Assembly: GCA_947176505.1 (NCBI GenBank)
Contig: CAMWQW010000022.1
Location: forward strand, 1-64,000
From: an uncultured Lachnospiraceae bacterium
Lineage (GTDB): Bacteria > Bacillota > Clostridia > Lachnospirales > Lachnospiraceae
Length of the DNA: 64,000 bases
Direction: 5' to 3'
The position numbers and the translations under genes were made by a program. Numbering within the stretch: the first letter of the stretch is position 1; every line of letters begins with the position of its first letter. This document shows, one piece after another, positions 16,460 through 25,247 of this stretch. The notes beneath the pieces are model-generated. The model was not told where the DNA came from. It did not search any database and was given only the letters and a program-made list of their open reading frames with translations.

Positions 16460-19357
16460 TTAATCTCCATTAATTGTACCGCCCTCTAATTCTCCTGCGG
16501 TTCCGGTAAGGATGTCACCTTCCTCTTTAAGTCCATAATAATACTCATACACTTCTTTGGCAATCTGAGCGCTGTAATCTGATGTATATCCGAAAGCGAC
16601 ACGGACCGTAACCGATATCTCAGGTGCCTCGTAAGGTGCATAGCTGATAAAAAGCGCATGGTTCGGACGATTCTCATTTTCCTGTGCCGTACCGGTTTTG
16701 CCGGCTACGTCAACGTCCAAATCTGAAAAATACTTCTTACCTTCCACAACTCCGCGCATACCTGAATGAATGACATTCCAATATTCGGCATCCATATCAA
16801 TTTGATTGCGCACTTCAGCATGATTGTCCTCAATCAAAGTGTTATTATGATCTTCTATTTTGTCTACTAATGTTAAATTATAACATGTTCCACTGTTGGC
16901 GATAGTTGTAACATATCGCGCAAGCCCTACCGTCGTATAATTATTGTTACCGTGTCCGATGGCTGAACGGACAGCATCCGTATCAGAGACTTCCGGCGTA
17001 TACTCTTCGATTTCAATACCAGAAGTTTCGGTCAGACCATACATGTCCGCTGCCTTAGCCAATTTATTGAGCGCAACATCGCTGTTGTAAGAATCGCCTA
17101 CCATTCCGAGACGATATCCTACCTCAAAAAAGTAACCGTTACATGAATACCGTATAGCGTCACGCACATTTAAAGAACCATGTGCTCCGGGATAAATATG
17201 ACATCTGGGCGAAGGCGTAATCTTTTCAAATATTCCCGTGCAAGTAATTGAATCCGCCGAGGTAATGACTCCTCCGGTCAATCCCGCAGTGGAAGATACA
17301 ATTTTGAATGTAGAACCGGGAGCCGTTCTCTGCTGCGTTGCATAATTGAGCAGCGGACGGGATAAGTCACTATTGAGACTTGCAAAATAGCTGGCGTTAA
17401 CACCGTTTGCCATCTTATTATTATCATAACTCGGATAGGAAACTAATGCCAGTACATCTCCTGTATTGACATCTGTGATAACAATAGAACCCGAATACGG
17501 ATCAAGAGCTAATTGCGCCGGTGTAATATCCAGATTCTCAATCCTGTTCATCATAAAAGTATATGGCGTCTCATTCCCAGCCTCAAACTGCCTCAACTCA
17601 TCCTCCGGCAGTTCCACGATATTCTGTTCTAACAGGAGCTGACAGATCTGCCGTCCGGTCAACTCGTCATTATTGATCATATAGCGGTACAGTCTCTTGT
17701 CAAAAGCGCCGTCTGTGTTAAGCTGTTCAAAAATATATGTCATAATCTTACGATAGATTTCCACGGAATCAGAATAACGTGCATCAATATCCAGCTTAGA
17801 CACATCAATCCAGTTTTGTGCAATGGCATAGTTTAAATATTCGTTAAGACTGATGACTTCTTCCCGCGTCCATGCAATATATGTTTCGTCCTCACGATCT
17901 ATCGCATCCGTCATAATAATATTGCGATTGTACAGCATGGAGACAATATAACTCTCATAATTTTTGTACTCATCCGTCAGATTTTCATAGGGAGTACAGG
18001 TTTCCTCCATCTCCTCCCGAAGCGTTGCGAACACTCTTGATTTTTTGTCCTGATAAATCTCATATACAAGAGTTTCCGTTTCCCCGGCACGATCTGACTT
18101 AAAATGAGCCGTATCAATAATGTTATTATTGATGCAGGCAAAATAAACATCATAAATCGGTATTCGTATATTGCCGCCGCTGCCTCCTTCCGGTGCATGA
18201 AATTCTTTAATATTATCTATTTTATCAAGAAGTATCGCCGCAAGCTTGGATTCCAATATATGATAACCAATTCTTTGCAGGTCGGAGTCTATCGTTAAAT
18301 ATATGTCATTTCCGGCAGTGGGTTCTACTCTGTCGCTTGTCTTAATTACTTTACCAAGATTATCAACATAAACTGTTTCAGAACCCTTTAGTCCTTGCAG
18401 TTCGGTCTCCATGGAAGCCTCAATCCCCGATTTGCCGACAGTGTCATTCAAATCATAGGCATCATTTTCTTCTTGGAGCACTTTCAGTTCTTCCTGATCG
18501 ATTTTGCCGGTATATCCGACAATCTGTGAGAAATAAATACTGTCATTATATTTACGAATCGTGCCTTCCGCAATCGAAACACCATCAAGCACATCTGCAT
18601 TCTCCATCACTACGGCAACCGTTTTCTCAGATACGTTATTCGCAACTGTAGTTGCAATGTATTTTTGATATGTGTTGGCGCTCATGGCATAGCGGATTGT
18701 GATGATTTTAAGAACTTCTTCTTTCGTATAACCGTACCCCGGTACAAAACTGTCTGAATCATCCTCATCCGTATAATCACCGATACCGTATCGGGAAGAA
18801 GCCGAGGTCCCGCACAGATAATCGATTACTTCATCGGCTGTGGCTTTTTTTTCTTTTTCCAGCAGCTCATCAATAGTCGGGTAACCGTAGATATCTGCCA
18901 AAAAACGAAGAAGCTGCGTACCTTCCACACTGAACTGATAATTTCCGTTACTGTCCAGTACAATATTGAAGTCGCTGATAATTTGATCTCCGTTTTGCTC
19001 AATCATCTTAATCAGTCTGAGTATTGTTTCGTTCAATTTCGCATTTTTGCCTCTGCCGGATTCATACACATCTTCTATGGTCACAGAATATGCTAATTCA
19101 TTGTATGCAAGCAGATTTCCGTTACGATCCAGAATATTACCCCTTGTCGGTATAATGGTGCGTTCTCTCGTAATACTCAGCTGAAAATTATTATAGTACT
19201 CTTCTCCATGTACGATTTGCAGCTGAAAGATTGTATAAATCAAGTAGCCGCCTACGCCAAACAGAGCAAACACAAGCACAAGTAACCGGGATGTGATCAT
19301 ATTCATGAAGTTTTCTTTGAATTGTTCCAGTATATGATCAAACAAACTTTTTTCCAC
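16460..19357 (-). CDS. Class B penicillin-binding protein 2 (elongasome transpeptidase), enlarged
   Basis: Peptidoglycan D,D-transpeptidase that partners RodA. A short cytosolic N terminus and one transmembrane helix (about residues 22-45) are followed by the PBP dimerisation region with TRGNILDRNG. The transpeptidase motifs are intact: STFK (about residue 681), SCN within RYSCNGYFFE, and KTG within AGKTGTAQ. At 965 residues it is some 250-300 longer than most PBP2 proteins. The extra length sits mainly between LQRIGYHILE (about 360) and the LDPYSGSIVI strand (about 620). It overlaps mreD by 20 bp. The start is uncertain: GTG at 19357 abuts AAGGAG, and a TTG at 19345 has better spacing. Confidence 0.9.
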   Translation of the reverse strand: MEKSLFDHILEQFKENFMNMITSRLLVLVFALFGVGGYLIYTIFQLQIVHGEEYYNNFQLSITRERTIIPTRGNILDRNGNLLAYNELAYSVTIEDVYESGRGKNAKLNETILRLIKMIEQNGDQIISDFNIVLDSNGNYQFSVEGTQLLRFLADIYGYPTIDELLEKEKKATADEVIDYLCGTSASSRYGIGDYTDEDDSDSFVPGYGYTKEEVLKIITIRYAMSANTYQKYIATTVANNVSEKTVAVVMENADVLDGVSIAEGTIRKYNDSIYFSQIVGYTGKIDQEELKVLQEENDAYDLNDTVGKSGIEASMETELQGLKGSETVYVDNLGKVIKTSDRVEPTAGNDIYLTIDSDLQRIGYHILESKLAAILLDKIDNIKEFHAPEGGSGGNIRIPIYDVYFACINNNIIDTAHFKSDRAGETETLVYEIYQDKKSRVFATLREEMEETCTPYENLTDEYKNYESYIVSMLYNRNIIMTDAIDREDETYIAWTREEVISLNEYLNYAIAQNWIDVSKLDIDARYSDSVEIYRKIMTYIFEQLNTDGAFDKRLYRYMINNDELTGRQICQLLLEQNIVELPEDELRQFEAGNETPYTFMMNRIENLDITPAQLALDPYSGSIVITDVNTGDVLALVSYPSYDNNKMANGVNASYFASLNSDLSRPLLNYATQQRTAPGSTFKIVSSTAGLTGGVITSADSITCTGIFEKITPSPRCHIYPGAHGSLNVRDAIRYSCNGYFFEVGYRLGMVGDSYNSDVALNKLAKAADMYGLTETSGIEIEEYTPEVSDTDAVRSAIGHGNNNYTTVGLARYVTTIANSGTCYNLTLVDKIEDHNNTLIEDNHAEVRNQIDMDAEYWNVIHSGMRGVVEGKKYFSDLDVDVAGKTGTAQENENRPNHALFISYAPYEAPEISVTVRVAFGYTSDYSAQIAKEVYEYYYGLKEEGDILTGTAGELEGGTINGD

Positions 19358-19856
19358 TCCTTAGTTCGCTTCGCTCTAATCTGGTATTAATCCAGAGAAT
19401 GAGCGGATATAAAAATATGGTCACGACAATCGTATATACAATTTCAGGTAAAATAATATGCACAAAGTAGTAGCTAAAATCAAATCTGCTCCGCAGAAGA
19501 AAAAGTATCACATAACAAATGATTCCATAAAAGCAGTCACTTGCAAGAATCAGCGCTATAGGAAGCTTGATATCCTGCGGATAAAATATTGTACAGAATT
19601 TACCGTTCATGTAGCCGATATACATATACAAGAGCGAATAAAATCCGATGGAATCTCCAAAAAATATATCTGCCAGAAGCCCACAGAAAAAACCGATCAA
19701 AAGACCTGTTTTCTCTCCGCGCATGAATCCGAACGAAGCTGTCAGCACAATTAACAGATTCGGCACGATACCGCCGAATGCCAGCGAATGAAACACTGTA
19801 CATTGCAGCAGGAAACATATGAAGATCAAAATAGTCGTGATGATAACGCGCTTCAT
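19338..19856 (-). CDS. mreD: Rod shape-determining protein MreD
   Basis: Small polytopic membrane protein of the elongasome. The 172-residue sequence has five or six hydrophobic segments and begins with a short basic start (MKRVIITT). Sequence conservation in MreD is low, so the call rests on size, topology and the mreC-mreD-PBP2 order. AGGAG lies five bases before the ATG, and the gene follows mreC by eight bases. Confidence 0.88.
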   Translation of the reverse strand: MKRVIITTILIFICFLLQCTVFHSLAFGGIVPNLLIVLTASFGFMRGEKTGLLIGFFCGLLADIFFGDSIGFYSLLYMYIGYMNGKFCTIFYPQDIKLPIALILASDCFYGIICYVILFLLRSRFDFSYYFVHIILPEIVYTIVVTIFLYPLILWINTRLERSELRSGKKFV

Positions 19857-19864
19857 TGTTGCTC

Positions 19865-20734
19865 CTATTCTTCTATAGACTGTTTAAGCTGCATGATAAC
19901 GAGCACTTCCTCTAAATGTTCGAAGTCGACTGCCGGCGTAATATAACCTGATTTCGTTAAATTGTTGGCATCCTGATTAATGGTGCTGATATATCCGACT
20001 AAAATACCCGGAAGATATTTATCGCTGATATTTGAAGTGACAATCTTATCGCCTTCCACCACGACATTATCGCTGTCAACCAGCTGTTCAAATTCAATGA
20101 CTCCGGAAGCATAGAGCTTCAGATTCCCTGATACGATCATATTGTCTGAGCTGGATAAAACCATCGCGCTGACATTGGAATCATCCGCGATGATTGCTTT
20201 GACTTTAGCCCAATTCGGTCCCACATCTACCACTCTGCCCACCAGTCCGCTCCCAGCCAGCACATTCATGTCTACGGCAATACCGTCTTTAGCGCCCTTG
20301 TTGATGACAAAGGAATAGAACCAGTTACCGGAATCTCTTGCGATAATACGTGCGCCTGTCTTCTCATATTCGTCATATTGTGCATCGAGATTATACAATT
20401 CCCTTAAATTAGTCAGTTCATATCGATCCTGCTGCAGCCTAGTATTTTCTATCGTCAATTCATCTACCTGCTGCTTTAGCCTCTCATTTTCCGCAAGAAG
20501 ATCCCTAATCTGCACAAGTTCCTCAGAACGTCCTGCAAGCCAGCTGCCGACAACACTGATACCTTCTTCAAAAGGCACAACCGTATATCCAGCCACTGCG
20601 CTCAAGGGTCCACTGAACACTGTCGTGTTAAAGGTAAGTAGCACCATGCCGGTGCATAGGATTGTTAAAATAAAAAGGAGATATTTACTTGGTAATGTAA
20701 ATTTCTCTCCTTTTCTTTTTACGATTGGACTCAT
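19865..20734 (-). CDS. mreC: Rod shape-determining protein MreC
   Basis: Bitopic membrane protein that links cytosolic MreB to the external PBP2/RodA machine. A basic N terminus and one transmembrane helix (about 15-38) precede a coiled coil (about 75-115, with LLAENERLKQQVDELTIEN) and the beta-barrel MreC core, including GLVGRVVDVG near 160-170. The 289-residue length is normal. It overlaps the mreB stop codon by four bases (ATGA). Confidence 0.93.
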   Translation of the reverse strand: MSPIVKRKGEKFTLPSKYLLFILTILCTGMVLLTFNTTVFSGPLSAVAGYTVVPFEEGISVVGSWLAGRSEELVQIRDLLAENERLKQQVDELTIENTRLQQDRYELTNLRELYNLDAQYDEYEKTGARIIARDSGNWFYSFVINKGAKDGIAVDMNVLAGSGLVGRVVDVGPNWAKVKAIIADDSNVSAMVLSSSDNMIVSGNLKLYASGVIEFEQLVDSDNVVVEGDKIVTSNISDKYLPGILVGYISTINQDANNLTKSGYITPAVDFEHLEEVLVIMQLKQSIEE

Positions 20735-21741
20735 TTACTCATTCCTTCTATTGCATATGCTACCGTTTTATAATTATCATCGTTGATGATTTTAGCAAGT
20801 CCCAGTGCTACACTGGTCATAGGATTCTCAGACACATTCACTTTAAGCCCGGTTCCCTTGCTCATCAACCTTGCAAGATTGCTTACCTGAGACGCACCGC
20901 CGGTCAGGTAAATGCCGTGACGGTATATATCTGCGGCAAGTTCCGGAGGTGTACGCTCAAGAATCACCTTAATATTATCTATAATTGTATTGAAGTGCTC
21001 CGTCAAACATTCGTCAACTAATGCGGTAGGAATTTCACGTTCTACCGGAAGACCTGTGACGATATCTCTGCCGTATACAAGCGCCCCAAGACGCTGCTCT
21101 TCCAAATCTAACAGAGATGTTTTGACAACTTCTGCAGTTTTGCCGCCGATAATCAGACTGTACTCTCGGCGAATAGACGCTTTAATTGCATCATCAAACT
21201 TGCGTCCGCCTACTTTAATCAGCCGGCTTAGTACGATACCTCCAAGAGATAGGATGGATATTTCCGTAGTATCAAACCCTACATTAACAACAAGGACACC
21301 TTGAGAATTTTTGACATCTATTCCAAGCCCCAGACCGTCGGCGACAGCCTTATCCACAACCATAACCTTCTTGGCTTTGACATTGGATTCCTTAATTAAA
21401 TCCTTGAATGCCCTTTTCTCGACCTCAGTCACGTCCCAAGGAACGGCGATATAGTAATCCGCCGGTTTTAAATTGTTCTTCATCAAATCGCTCATAAAAT
21501 ACTTGATCAACATTTCCATGTTTTGAATATCCGCAATTACACCGTTACTGAGCGGATAAGTGATATTGATATTGCTGGGCGCCTTTTCATACATTTCGAA
21601 AGCCGAATCTCCATATGCAAACAGATTCTTTTTGTTTTCGATGGCAATCATATTTTTTTCAACAAAAACCTCATCATCCGAACGGTTATATATTTTGATA
21701 TTACTCGTACCTAAATCAATTCCAAATGCATTGTTAGCCAA
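20731..21741 (-). CDS. MreB/Mbl-family actin-like protein with altered ATPase motifs
   Basis: Occupies the mreB position of the mre operon and has the MreB fold from start to end, including the N-terminal GIDLGTSN loop, ILSLGGIVLSRLIKVGGRKFDDAI and the adenosine loop LTGGASQV. Two active-site segments differ from canonical MreB. The EEPMAAAIG helix reads VDKAVADGLG, so both glutamates are lost (Asp then Lys). The DIGGGTTE loop reads NVGFDTTE, so its Asp becomes Asn. It may polymerise without efficient ATP hydrolysis, or act beside a canonical MreB encoded elsewhere. It starts with TTG at 21741, eight bases after AGAGGGG. Confidence 0.87.
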   Translation of the reverse strand: MANNAFGIDLGTSNIKIYNRSDDEVFVEKNMIAIENKKNLFAYGDSAFEMYEKAPSNINITYPLSNGVIADIQNMEMLIKYFMSDLMKNNLKPADYYIAVPWDVTEVEKRAFKDLIKESNVKAKKVMVVDKAVADGLGLGIDVKNSQGVLVVNVGFDTTEISILSLGGIVLSRLIKVGGRKFDDAIKASIRREYSLIIGGKTAEVVKTSLLDLEEQRLGALVYGRDIVTGLPVEREIPTALVDECLTEHFNTIIDNIKVILERTPPELAADIYRHGIYLTGGASQVSNLARLMSKGTGLKVNVSENPMTSVALGLAKIINDDNYKTVAYAIEGMSK

Positions 21742-21746
21742 AACAG

Positions 21747-22496
21747 CTACCCCTCTCTTTCTTGTATTACACTCCCTGAATATGGCATATCTGCCATCAA
21801 TTTACTTTCTTTAAAGCTGAAATATTTATTGTCCCCTATAATGATATGGTCATAAAGCGGTATATCTGCCAGTATGCCGATCTGCTCAATACGTTCCGTA
21901 ACCCGTATATCGTTTTCGCTGGGTACCGGGTTCCCTCCGGGATGGTTGTGCAGAAGCATAATGCCTGCCGCCTGTGCCTGTAAAGCGTGTATGAACACCT
22001 CTCTCGGCGATACAAGCGAGGCATTCACCGTTCCTTTGGAAAGAATGCTTTCTTCAATCAGATGCAGTCCGGAATCGAGAAGCAAAAGCATAATATGCTC
22101 TACATTTTCATGCCGGAAACGCTCCATATAGTAATCAGCTACGGATTCAGGGCTGTGAAAAGACAACTTTCCTTTTGCTCTCGCCTGCGCCATTCGGGTA
22201 CATAGCTCCGCAATTGTCTTAAGCTGGATTGCTTTTACCTTGCCGATTCCGTCAATTCGCTGCAATTCCTGTAACGGAATATGGTAGAGTCCCAGCAGTC
22301 CGTTTCCATAACGTGCAGTTTTAGACAGTACAGTTTCTGCAAGTTCCCTTACGCATATGCCGCGCGTTCCAGTCCGCAAAAGAATCGCCAACAGTTCTGA
22401 GTCGGTAAGCGACTGACTTCCATAGGAAATAAATTTCTCATATGGAAGATTCTGCATCCTATAATATTCATTGTTCTCATACTTGTCTGATTTCAT
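21747..22496 (-). CDS. radC: RadC family protein (JAB/MPN domain)
   Basis: A helix-hairpin-helix segment (RIDGIGKVKAIQLKTIAEL, about residues 77-95) is followed by a JAB/MPN+ metal-binding domain with HNHPGGNPVPSEND (about residues 197-210), in which the His, Ser and Asp zinc ligands are all kept. The biochemical role of RadC proteins is unsettled despite the historical repair name. It lies five bases upstream of the mreB-like gene, the usual radC-mreB order. Confidence 0.92.
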   Translation of the reverse strand: MKSDKYENNEYYRMQNLPYEKFISYGSQSLTDSELLAILLRTGTRGICVRELAETVLSKTARYGNGLLGLYHIPLQELQRIDGIGKVKAIQLKTIAELCTRMAQARAKGKLSFHSPESVADYYMERFRHENVEHIMLLLLDSGLHLIEESILSKGTVNASLVSPREVFIHALQAQAAGIMLLHNHPGGNPVPSENDIRVTERIEQIGILADIPLYDHIIIGDNKYFSFKESKLMADMPYSGSVIQEREG

Positions 22497-22546
22497 TCAA
22501 TCTCTTTCCCGACAGCTTCTCTCTCCTTCTCGACGGGCAGATGATC

Positions 22547-22783
22547 TTAAATAAATCGATAGATAACAACCGCAACTGCAATACCTATAATACTTGCAAT
22601 CGTAATCCTGATAGAAAGTCCAAACGTGATGCTTAAGATTCCCAAATCTAATATCAGCGGCGATGATAATCCAAAAGACTGTCCGTAATTCAACCATGTA
22701 TCCGGAAACAGACTCCCGATAAAGCCCCCAATTACAATCCCTGCCAGAATCAGCAGAAAACATGCCCAATTATTCTTACGCAT
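22547..22783 (-). CDS. DUF4321 family small membrane protein
   Basis: A protein of about 78 residues with two hydrophobic segments (about 7-25 and 45-75) and the family-like GGFIGSLFPDTWLNYG stretch between them. DUF4321 proteins occur near radC/mre genes in Clostridia and have no known function. The ATG at 22783 is chosen because AAAGGAG lies upstream of it and inside the longer frame that would start with TTG at 22807. It is likely the first gene of the radC-mre-min operon. Confidence 0.75.
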   Translation of the reverse strand: MRKNNWACFLLILAGIVIGGFIGSLFPDTWLNYGQSFGLSSPLILDLGILSITFGLSIRITIASIIGIAVAVVIYRFI

Positions 22784-22887
22784 ACGAATGAGAATCTCCT
22801 TTCCCAACGCTCATTTTATCACAACAGTTTTTTGATGTATACAAAATTTGGCAAATTTTAATAAAACTTTCAAGAATACAGATAAAT

Positions 22888-24186
22888 TTATATCTTGAAA
22901 AAGTCCGCAGATATAATTTGTTTATCGACTAAATTTTGTAATGTTTTGAGGATTCCCAGTTTGGCATGAGGAAATGTCAGTCCTCCTTGAAAATATACGG
23001 CATAAGGAGGGGCTATCGGTCCATCTGCACTCAGCTCAATGGAAGAGCCGGAGACAAAAGCGCCAGCCGCCATGATTACCTGCGAATCATAGCCGGGCAT
23101 ATCCCATGGCTCAGGCGTAACGAAGCTGTCTACGGAAGCAGCCGCCTGAATGCCCTGACAAAATGCGATTACCCCTTCCGGTGACCCAAATGTGACTGCC
23201 TGAATAATATCGTGTCTGCTCTCCGAACCGTTCGGCACAACGAAAAATCCGAGCTTCTCGTATATGTTTGCCGCAAAGACCGCACCTTTTAATGCGTTTG
23301 CTGTGACAGTGGGCGCTAAGAAGAGACCTTCATAAAATGATGATAGGATTCCGAGCGATGCACCGACTTCTTTGCCAAGTCCCGGGGAAGTCAGCCGATA
23401 AGCCGCATTCTCTACACACTCTTTTCTGCCGGCTATATAACCACCGATGGGTGCAAGACCACCGCCCGGATTCTTGATCAAAGACCCGACTGCCATATCT
23501 GCTCCCACATCGGTAGGCTCTATTTTTTCTACGAATTCACCATAACAATTGTCCACCATGCAGATGATATCAGGTCTGATTTCCTTGATAAAATGTATCA
23601 GTTCACCGATACGCGCGACAGACAGCGTCGGTCTTGTCTGATAGCCCTTGGACCGCTGGATAGTGACAAGCTTCGTTTTGTCATTGATTGCAGCGCGTAT
23701 CCCTTCATAATCAAAGGAACCGTCCGCGAGAAGATCTACCTGTCTATATGAGATTCCATACTCCCTAAGCGAGCCTTTAGACGGTCTGATTCCGATGACT
23801 TCCTCCAATGTATCATACGGCTTTCCAACAGGAGACAATAACTCATCCCCGGGACGTAAATTACTCATCAGCGCAAGTGCAAGTGCATGAGTGCCGCATG
23901 TAATCTGCGGACGCACCAGCGCATCTTCCGTATGGAAAAAAGCAGCATAGACTTTTTCTAATGTATCCCTGCCTAAATCGTTGTAGCCGTAACCCGTCGT
24001 ACCTAAAAGACACGCCTCGCTTACATTACACTCCTGCATAGCACGTATTACTTTCAACTGATTATATTCTGCCACTTCATCAATCTGCCGGAAGCGTTCC
24101 CGTAAAGAAGAAAGTATTTCTTCTCCATAGGCGTATACAGATTCTGATATGCCAAATTGTTTATATTGATTTGATAAGTCTGTCAT
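22888..24186 (-). CDS. YnbB-like PLP-dependent enzyme (methionine gamma-lyase/aluminium-resistance family)
   Basis: Fold type I PLP enzyme related to cystathionine lyases. The PLP lysine is probably in QRSKGYQTRPTL (about residue 220), with the Asp that contacts the cofactor ring in CMVDNCYGEF and the phosphate-site region near GTHALALAL. The family is annotated as aluminium-resistance or methionine gamma-lyase protein, and its substrate is not established here. The ATG at 24186 is preferred because GAAAGGA lies upstream, although the frame is open to 24240. It is downstream of miaA in the mutS-mutL-miaA run, a common placement in Firmicutes. Confidence 0.83.
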   Translation of the reverse strand: MTDLSNQYKQFGISESVYAYGEEILSSLRERFRQIDEVAEYNQLKVIRAMQECNVSEACLLGTTGYGYNDLGRDTLEKVYAAFFHTEDALVRPQITCGTHALALALMSNLRPGDELLSPVGKPYDTLEEVIGIRPSKGSLREYGISYRQVDLLADGSFDYEGIRAAINDKTKLVTIQRSKGYQTRPTLSVARIGELIHFIKEIRPDIICMVDNCYGEFVEKIEPTDVGADMAVGSLIKNPGGGLAPIGGYIAGRKECVENAAYRLTSPGLGKEVGASLGILSSFYEGLFLAPTVTANALKGAVFAANIYEKLGFFVVPNGSESRHDIIQAVTFGSPEGVIAFCQGIQAAASVDSFVTPEPWDMPGYDSQVIMAAGAFVSGSSIELSADGPIAPPYAVYFQGGLTFPHAKLGILKTLQNLVDKQIISADFFKI

Positions 24187-24242
24187 GAAACTGCCATGTC
24201 CTTTCATCATAAATACCTTGCCGCACAACTTTGCCTGCAAGG

Positions 24243-25247
24243 TTATTTCCTGTTTTTGATAACCCTCTTATCCTCTAACACAGATATTATATATTCTGTA
24301 ATCATCCCGTGAATCATTTCTTTGTTATAATCGACGTCCGGTTTTTCCACCCAAACCACATCCCGTTCCCTGCGAAACCATGTGATCTGTCTTTTGGCAA
24401 AATGTCTTGTATCCCTTTTGATTAGGTACACTGCTTCTTCTAGCGTGATGTGCCCTTCCAAATAGTCCAGAATCTCTTTATAGCCAAGTCCCTGCATGGA
24501 AACCATATCCCGGTTACAACCTGCGGCTGCAAGAGCAGACACCTCTTCCACCAATCCCTGCTCCATCATGTTGTCAACTCTCGTCTCAATCTTGCGGTAC
24601 AACTTTTCCCTATCCGCATTCAACACAAAATAGACAAAGTTGTACGGCGAACTGTTCTGTCGCTGTATTTTATTATGCTCCGATATTTTCATGCCTGTTT
24701 TCTCATAGAATTCAATTGCGCGGATGACCCGTTTCACGTTATTGGCATGAATAATCTCACAGGATTCCGGATCAATGCTTTTAAGCATCTCAAACAGCGC
24801 CTCATTCCCCTGCGTTTTTGCAATTTGCTCTAATTGCGTTCGCAGCGTCGTATCTTCATCGTTTTCCGTGAAATCAATGTCATACAAAAGTGCCTGAATA
24901 TAGAATCCTGTCCCGCCGACAACAATCGGAATATGTCCACGTGTGTAAATCTTTTGTATTGCATCCTTAGCCATGTTTTGAAAGGTGACAACATTAAACT
25001 CTTCCGTCGGCTCCAACACATCAATCAAATGATGGGGAATACCATCCATCTCCTCCGGTCTAATTTTAGCAGAACCGATATCCATGCGTCGGTAAACCTG
25101 CATGGAATCAGCAGAAATGATTTCACCACCAATCTGTTTCGCCAGTTTAATAGAAATCTCTGATTTTCCTACTGCTGTGGGACCTGTCAGAATCACTAAC
25201 GGAGGCTTATCGTTTGGAATGTCCTCCGGTCTGTCAATTTGTTTCAT
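24243..25247 (-). CDS. miaA: tRNA dimethylallyltransferase
   Basis: Adds dimethylallyl to N6 of A37 in tRNAs reading UNN codons, the substrate later methylthiolated by MiaB, which is encoded in the same cluster. The P-loop GPTAVGKSE (about residues 22-30), the DSMQVYR segment and the tRNA-contact region MQGLGYKEI are present. The length of 334 is slightly above the usual. The start overlaps the mutL stop (TAATG), so translation is coupled. Confidence 0.94.
   Translation of the reverse strand: MKQIDRPEDIPNDKPPLVILTGPTAVGKSEISIKLAKQIGGEIISADSMQVYRRMDIGSAKIRPEEMDGIPHHLIDVLEPTEEFNVVTFQNMAKDAIQKIYTRGHIPIVVGGTGFYIQALLYDIDFTENDEDTTLRTQLEQIAKTQGNEALFEMLKSIDPESCEIIHANNVKRVIRAIEFYEKTGMKISEHNKIQRQNSSPYNFVYFVLNADREKLYRKIETRVDNMMEQGLVEEVSALAAAGCNRDMVSMQGLGYKEILDYLEGHITLEEAVYLIKRDTRHFAKRQITWFRRERDVVWVEKPDVDYNKEMIHGMITEYIISVLEDKRVIKNRK

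Noticed and set aside
22497..22769. 90-codon minus-strand frame
   Set aside because: It lies out of frame over the DUF4321 gene and lacks the hydrophobic pattern and start of that gene.
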